Part shown: piece after piece, positions 57,271-64,000 of the stretch
How positions within the stretch are numbered: position 1 is the first letter of the stretch
How the letters are laid out: each line of letters starts with the position of its first letter
Assembly (NCBI RefSeq): GCF_004210375.1
Contig: NC_134829.1
Coordinates: forward strand, 56,288,107 to 56,352,106
Source: Tachypleus tridentatus
Lineage: Eukaryota > Arthropoda > Merostomata > Xiphosura > Limulidae
DNA: 64,000 nucleotides
Direction: 5' to 3'
The notes under the pieces: generated by a model
Seen by the model: only the letters and a program-made list of their open reading frames with translations
What the model was told of the DNA's origin: nothing
Databases searched by the model: none
Position numbers and translations under genes: made by a program

Positions 57271-59132
57271 TTTTAATATTTTGAACCATTCTTTTTCTTT
57301 TAAATCGGATGGTGAGAACGTGGAACGATATTTTCTTCATAATATCTGTTTCAGAGGGTGAGACGGCTGAGAGATATCACAGAAGTTACCGAGTTTCCCC
57401 CTACACTTGTAACCACTTTCAGAAATTCGTGTGACTGTTGTGTGATAAATCAAAACAGGAACGTTATTACTTTTGAATATAATGCGTGCACTGCTGCGAC
57501 ATTTGAAGTGATGAAACGACCTTCGCGTAATCATGTGACGTTCGACGAAGTATCTGACCAGCAAGTTACAACTTTTGGATAGAATGGGTTTATGAGTTTT
57601 GTTTTTCTTAAATGCGTGAACAGTTTGAAACGTCGATGCACGCGACCTTATTTGAAGATAAGTTAACGTACTTGCCAGGTTGTACAGGTAATATCTAGAG
57701 ATCACGACTCCGTCAGTGTGTGTTGAGAACAACTCTTCATGCTGTGACAACTAATCACACTACATGTTTCATTCTTTAACCTATTCTTTTAAATTCCGGT
57801 CAGAACTATTGGATGGTTATGTGCGTTATCATCTCCAACTTACCAGTGACGGAAAAGAGGAAAGGCAATTCTACAACATCATTCACCACCAACTATTTGA
57901 TGTACTTAATTTTACCGAACAGTGAAATTTTCGATCATATCCTAACTCCTCCTACGTCTGAAAATGCTGACATGTTATTTCATTTGAATTGGGAATACAC
58001 GCCCCTCGGAGAGAGACTCAAATGTCCTTACCACCATGTCTAGCCAATCTGAAGAAGAGAAGTATCGTCCTCCTATAGACAGCATTGTTTTCTTATAGAC
58101 TTCTTGTTCTGTTTATCCCTTTTGTCTGATTTCTTTATTTTTATAACATTTCTTCACTTTGTAAAGATATTTTACGATGCTTAATGTCTTCTCGTCATGA
58201 TCGAATCTCCTGTTTTACGTACTTATTAAAAAATTGTATTTAGTTCACTTGAATATAGTACAGACTAGACAGGTAAAATGAAATTACGATGCCAAGACCG
58301 GAGAATATTTGTTATTCTGAAGTGTTTCCTCCTTCTTGGTGCAGCTGGTTCATGTAAACGTTTTTCTTAAACAAGAATTCTTTGTTTTGGTTATGGAATT
58401 TTGTCGTGAAGAACGATGTGTAACCTAGAGAGAGGACAATAGTCTCGAAGAGTAGATGGTTTTCGAAAATAGATGTTGCATAACAGATAAGACATCTTCT
58501 GTACATTGGGCTTTATTCCACCGCTGTGATCTCCTACAACCCACAACTGTCAATGTACTATTACAACTTAAGCGTGTTTGGACAAGGTTATAATTTTAGA
58601 AGTTTGAGAGTCACCATGCAACTTTGTGGTATTGAACACCTTAAACAAGTTTTGTGTGACAAGAAAACATCGGCTAGAGTGAAATCGCAAAATTGGTCAC
58701 AAAATAACGAATATTAAATATTATTTAAGACGATCCCTAATTTTGTTAATGGATTTAATAGACGTATAAAATCGCTTATTACGTTATCGTTTAATAATTC
58801 TGATAAAAAAATTAAAGCCATGAAAATGTTCTGTTCAGTTTTTGATAGAAAGAGAAAAGACTGAGGAAAGAAAACTTTTCGTTTTGCACGTTTAAAAGCA
58901 ATTAAACGAGGTGTGAAAACGTTTGATACTGTGGGCTCGATAAATTCGTTGAAAGACACCGTAGCACATTGGAAAAATTCTTTTGGCATTGGTAGAAAAA
59001 GGAGAGTGTTATATTATTTAAAATTAAAGGTTAAACTGTCATTATACTTGTGTTTGTTTACACTGCGAAATAAAAATTTTGGAACGTTATCGTTTCATTT
59101 AAATCTCTAACAAGAAAAATCGCGAAACGCAG

Positions 59133-59205
59133 GTGCTTGTGGTGTAGTGGTTATCACATCCGCCTAACACGCGGAAGATCCCAGGTTCGATCCCTGGCAG
59201 GCACA
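59133..59205 (+). tRNA. tRNA-Val(AAC) copy 4, variable-loop variant
   Basis: As copy 3 except AGATC for AGGTC in the variable loop (position 46, G to A). All stems, anticodon, boxes and the TTTT terminator are intact; G46 often takes part in a tertiary contact, so the effect is uncertain. Confidence 0.88.
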
Positions 59206-61066
59206 TTTTAATATTTTGAACCATTCTCTTTCTTTTAAATCGGATGGTGAGAACGTGGAACGATATTTTCTTCATAATATCTGTTTCAGAGGGTGAGACG
59301 GCTGAGAGATATCACAGAAGTTACCGAGTTTCCCCCTACACTTGTAACCACTTTCAGAAATTCGTGTGACTGTTGTGTGATAAATCAAAACAGGAACGTT
59401 ATTACTTTTGAATATAATGCGTGCACTGCTGCGACATTTGAAGTGATGAAACGACCTTCGCGTAATCATGTGACGTTCGACGAAGTATCTGACCAGCAAG
59501 TTACAACTTTTGGATAGAATGGGTTTATGAGTTTTGTTTTTCTTAAATGCGTGAACAGTTTGAAACGTCGATGCACGCGACCTTATTTGAAGATAAGTTA
59601 ACGTACTTGCCAGGTTGTACAGGTAATATCTAGAGATCACGACTCCGTCAGTTTGTGTTGAGAACAACTCTTCATGCTGTGACAACTAATCACACTACAT
59701 GTTTCATTCTTTAACCTATTCTTTTAAATTCCGGTCAGAACTATTGGATGGTTATGTGCGTTATCATCTCCAACTTACCAGTGACGGAAAAGAGGAAAGG
59801 CAATTCTACAACATCATTCACCACCAACTATTTGATGTACTTAATTTTACCGAACAGTGAAATTTTCGATCATATCCTAACTCCTCCTACGTCTGAAAAT
59901 GCTTACATGTTATTTCATTTGAATTGGGAATACACGCCCCTCGGAGAGAGACTCAAATGTCCTTACCACCATGTCTAGCCAATCTGAAGAAGAGAAGTAT
60001 CGTCCTCCTATAGACAGCATTGTTTTCTTATAGACTTCTTGTTCTGTTTATCCCTTTTGTCTGATTTCTTTATTTTTATAACATTTCTTCACTTAGTAAA
60101 GATATTTTACGATGCTTAATGTCTTCTCGTCATGATCGAATCTCCTGTTTTACGTACTTATTAAAAAATTGTATTTAGTTCACTTGAATATAGTACAGAC
60201 TAGACAGGTAAAATGAAATTACGATGCCAAGACCGGAGAATATTTGTTATTCTGAAGTGTTTCCTCCTTCTTGGTGCAGCTGGTTCATGTAAACGTTTTT
60301 CTTAAACAAGAATTCTTTGTTTTGGTTATGGAATTTTGTCGTGAAGAACGATGTGTAACCTAGAGAGAGGACGATAGTCTCGAAGAGTAGATGGTTTTCG
60401 AAAATAGATGTTGCATAACAGATAAGACATCTTCTGTACATTGGGCTTTATTCCACCGCTGTGATCTCCTACAACCCACAACTGTCAATGTACTATTACA
60501 ACTTAAGCGTGTTTGGACAAGGTTATCATTTTAGAGTTTGAGAGTCACCATGCAACTTTGTGGTATTGAACACCTTAAACAAGTTTTGTGTGACAAGAAA
60601 ACATCGGCTAGAGTGAAATCGCAAAATTGGTCACAAAATAACGAATATTAAATATTATTTAAGACGATCCCTAATTTTGTTAATGGATTTAATAGACGTA
60701 TAAAATCGCTTATTACGTTATCGTTTAATAATTCTGATAAAAAAATTAAAGCCATGAAAATGTTCTGTTCAGTTTTTGATAGAAAGAGAAAAGACTGAGG
60801 AAAGAAAACTTTTCGTTTTGCACGTTTAAAAGCAATTAAACGAGGTGTGAAAACGTTTGATACTGTGGGCTCGATAAATTCGTTGAAAGACACCGTAGCA
60901 CATTGGAAAAATTCTTTTGGCATTGGTAGAAAAAGGAGAGTGTTATATTATTTAAAATTAAAGGTTAAACTGTCATTATACTTGTGTTTGTTTACACTGC
61001 GAAATAAAAATTTTGGAACGTTATCGTTTCATTTAAATCTCTAACAAGAAAAATCGCGAAACGCAG

Positions 61067-61139
61067 GTGCTTGTGGTGTAGTGGTTATCACATCCGCCTA
61101 ACACGCGGAAGGTCCCAGGTTCGATCCCTGGCAGGCACA
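61067..61139 (+). tRNA. tRNA-Val(AAC) copy 5
   Basis: Same sequence as copy 3, with TTTT immediately downstream. Confidence 0.95.
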
Positions 61140-63002
61140 TTTTAATATTTTGAACCATTCTTTTTCTTTTAAATCGGATGGTGAGAACGTGGAACGATAT
61201 TTTCTTCATAATATCTGTTTCAGAGGGTGAGACGGCTGAGAGATATCACAGAAGTTACCGAGTTTCCCCCTACACTTGTAACCACTTTCAGAAATTCGTG
61301 TGACTGTTGTGTGATAAATCAAAACAGGAACGTTATTACTTTTGAATATAATGCGTGCACTGCTGCGACATTTGAAGTGATGAAACGACCTTCGCGTAAT
61401 CATGTGACGTTCGACGAAGTATCTGACCAGCAAGTTACAACTTTTGGATAGAATGGGTTTATGAGTTTTGTTTTTCTTAAATGCGTGAACAGTTTGAAAC
61501 GTCGATGCACGCGACCTTATTTGAAGATAAGTTAACGTACTTGCCAGGTTGTACAGGTAATATCTAGAGATCACGACTCCGTCAGTTTGTGTTGAGAACA
61601 ACTCTTCATGCTGTGACAACTAATCACACTACATGTTTCATTCTTTAACCTATTCTTTTAAATTCCGGTCAGAACTATTGGATGGTTATGTGCGTTATCA
61701 TCTCCAACTTACCAGTGACGGAAAAGAGGAAAGGCAATTCTACAACATCATTCACCACCAACTATTTGATGTACTTAATTTTACCGAACAGTGAAATTTT
61801 CGATCATATCCTAACTCCTCCTACGTCTGAAAATGCTTACATGTTATTTCATTTGAATTGGGAATACACGCCCCTCGGAGAGAGACTCAAATGTCCTTAC
61901 CACCATGTCTAGCCAATCTGAAGAAGAGAAGTATCGTCCTCCTATAGACAGCATTGTTTTCTTATAGACTTCTTGTTCTGTTTATCCCTTTTGTCTGATT
62001 TCTTTATTTTTATAACATTTCTTCACTTAGTAAAGATATTTTACGATGCTTAATGTCTTCTCGTCATGATCGAATCTCCTGTTTTACGTACTTATTAAAA
62101 AATTGTATTTAGTTCACTTGAATATAGTACAGACTAGACAGGTAAAATGAAATTACGATGCCAAGACCGGAGAATATTTGTTATTCTGAAGTGTTTCCTC
62201 CTTCTTGGTGCAGCTGGTTCATGTAAACGTTTTTCTTAAACAAGAATTCTTTGTTTTGGTTATGGAATTTTGTCGTGAAGAACGATGTGTAACCTAGAGA
62301 GAGGACGATAGTCTCGAAGAGTAGATGGTTTTCGAAAATAGATGTTGCATAACAGATAAGACATCTTCTGTACATTGGGCTTTATTCCACCGCTGTGATC
62401 TCCTACAACCCACAACTGTCAATGTACTATTACAACTTAAGCGTGTTTGGACAAGGTTATCATTTTAGGAGTTTGAGAGTCACCATGCAACTTTGTGGTA
62501 TTGAACACCTTAAACAAGTTTTGTGTGACAAGAAAACATCGGCTAGAGTGAAATCGCAAAATTGGTCACAAAATAACGAATATTAAATATTATTTAAGAC
62601 GATCCCTAATTTTGTTAATGGATTTAATAGACGTATAAAATCGCTTATTACGTTATCGTTTAATAATTCTGATAAAAAAAATTAAAGCCATGAAAATGTT
62701 CTGTTCAGTTTTTGATAGAAAGAGAAAAGACTGAGGAAAGAAAACTTTGCGTTTTGCACGTTTAAAAGCAATTAAAGGAGGTGTGAAAACGTTTGATACT
62801 GTGGGCTCGATAAATTCGTTGAAAGACACCGTAGCACATTGGAAAAATTCTTTTGGCATTGGTAGAAAAAGGAGAGTGTTATATTATTTAAAATTAAAGG
62901 TTAAACTGTCATTATACTTGTGTTTGTTTACACTGCGAAATAAAAATTTTGGAACGTTATCGTTTCATTTAAATCTCTAACAAGAAAAATCGCGAAACGC
63001 AG

Positions 63003-63075
63003 GTGCTTGTGGTGTAGTGGTTATCACATCCGCCTAACACGCGGAAGGTCCCAGGTTCGATCCCTGGCAGGCACA
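63003..63075 (+). tRNA. tRNA-Val(AAC) copy 6
   Basis: Same sequence as copy 3, with TTTT immediately downstream. The unit around it is cut by the window end, but the gene is complete. Confidence 0.95.
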
Positions 63076-64000
63076 TTTTAATATTTTGAACCATTCTTTT
63101 CTTTCAAATCGGATGGTGAGAACGTGGAACGATATTTTCTTCATAATATCTGTTTCAGAGGGTGAGACGGCTGAGAGATATCACAGAAGTTACCGAGTTT
63201 CCCCCTACACTTGTAACCACTTTCAGAAATTCGTGTGACTGTTGTGTGATAAATCAAAACAGGAACGTTATTACTTTTGAATATAATGCGTGCACTGCTG
63301 CGACATTTGAAGTGATGAAACGACCTTCGCGTAATCATGTGACGTTCGACGAAGTATCTGACCAGCAAGTTACAACTTTTGGATAGAATGGGTTTATGAG
63401 TTTTGTTTTTCTTAAATGCGTGAACAGTTTGAAACGTCGATGCACGCGACCTTATTTGAAGATAAGTTAACGTACTTGCCAGGTTGTACAGGTAATATCT
63501 AGAGATCACGACTCCGTCAGTGTGTGTTGAGAACAACTCTTCATGCTGTGACAACTAATCACACTACATGTTTCATTCTTTAACCTATTCTTTTAAATTC
63601 CGGTCAGAACTATTGGATGGTTATGTGCGTTATCATCTCCAACTTACCAGTGACGGAAAAGAGGAAAGGCAATTCTACAACATCATTCACCACCAACTAT
63701 TTGATGTACTTAATTTTTACCGAACAGTGAAATTTTCGATCATATCCTAACTCCTCCTACGTCTGAAAATGCTGACATGTTATTTCATTTGAATTGGGAA
63801 TACACGCCCCTCGGAGAGAGACTCAAATGTCCTTACCACCATGTCTAGCCAATCTGAAGAAGAGAAGTATCGTCCTCCTATAGACAGCATTGTTTTCTTA
63901 TAGACTTCTTGTTCTGTTTATCCCTTTTTGTCTGATTTCTTTATTTTTATAACATTTCTTCACTTAGTAAAGATATTTTACGATGCTTAATGTCTTCTCG

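Larger units (their letters stand above)
52921..64000. repeat. 1.94-kb tandem array, one tRNA-Val gene per unit, 5.7 copies, open at the right edge
   Basis: Unit boundaries by the landmark AGACGATCCCTAA: 52921, 54858, 56793, 58728, 60662 and 62598 (lengths 1937, 1935, 1935, 1934, 1936; the last is cut by the window end). Units differ at only scattered sites. Variants are shared in patches: the fourth and fifth share GAGGACGATAG and CAGTTTGTG; the fourth to sixth share CACTTAGTAAAG; the first and sixth share GCTGACATG plus AATTTTTACC. This indicates ongoing exchange. Besides the tRNA, each unit keeps a 137-codon minus-strand frame (e.g. 53463-53876) and a 74-codon plus-strand frame (e.g. 53484-53708) that overlap each other. 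I recognise neither, and near-identity of the units makes their openness uninformative. Confidence 0.97.

Overview
The window is animal nuclear DNA: AT-rich, intron-bearing and dominated by repeats. There is no bacterial-style operon and no CRISPR. Dozens of tRNA-headed SINE copies of a few families are scattered through it. From memory rather than from a search, they look most like SINEs of horseshoe crabs (Xiphosura). An arthropod, probably a chelicerate, is the best guess.

The core (about 9-47.4 kb) is a cluster of four paralogous units arranged A(+) B(+) | C(-) D(-), a large imperfect inverted repeat centred near 28-30 kb. Each unit carries one gene for a small secreted glycine-rich protein. 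Exon 1 encodes only Met-Lys, exon 2 encodes the rest, and a conserved third exon appears to be 3' UTR. The A, B and C genes are open (197, 177 and 171 aa by my count). The D gene is a decayed pseudogene. The intact copies share a TATAAATA box and a pair of CACGTG E-boxes 9 bp apart; both are lost or degraded in D. Shared insertions and sequence blocks group the units differently along their length, which suggests recombination or gene conversion. Several minisatellites (56, 31 and about 60 bp, perhaps also 79 bp) have expanded in some units while related single-copy sequence remains in others.

The left flank (1-9 kb) holds a 72-bp satellite running off the window edge, a degenerate Tc1-like transposon with a nested SINE, a perfectly regular 65-bp array and more SINEs. 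The right flank (47.4-64 kb) holds a 79-bp satellite with a higher-order duplication. Within it sits a hairpin element related to the 3' end of a Penelope-like retroelement. Further right is a 1.94-kb tandem array of at least 5.7 units running off the right edge, each with one tRNA-Val(AAC) gene. Penelope-like fragments encoding parts of a GIY-YIG endonuclease lie at 11.6 and 44.2-45.7 kb.

I saw no LTR element, retrovirus copy, Polinton or rRNA gene. Similarity statements come from reading by eye; no alignment or search was run.
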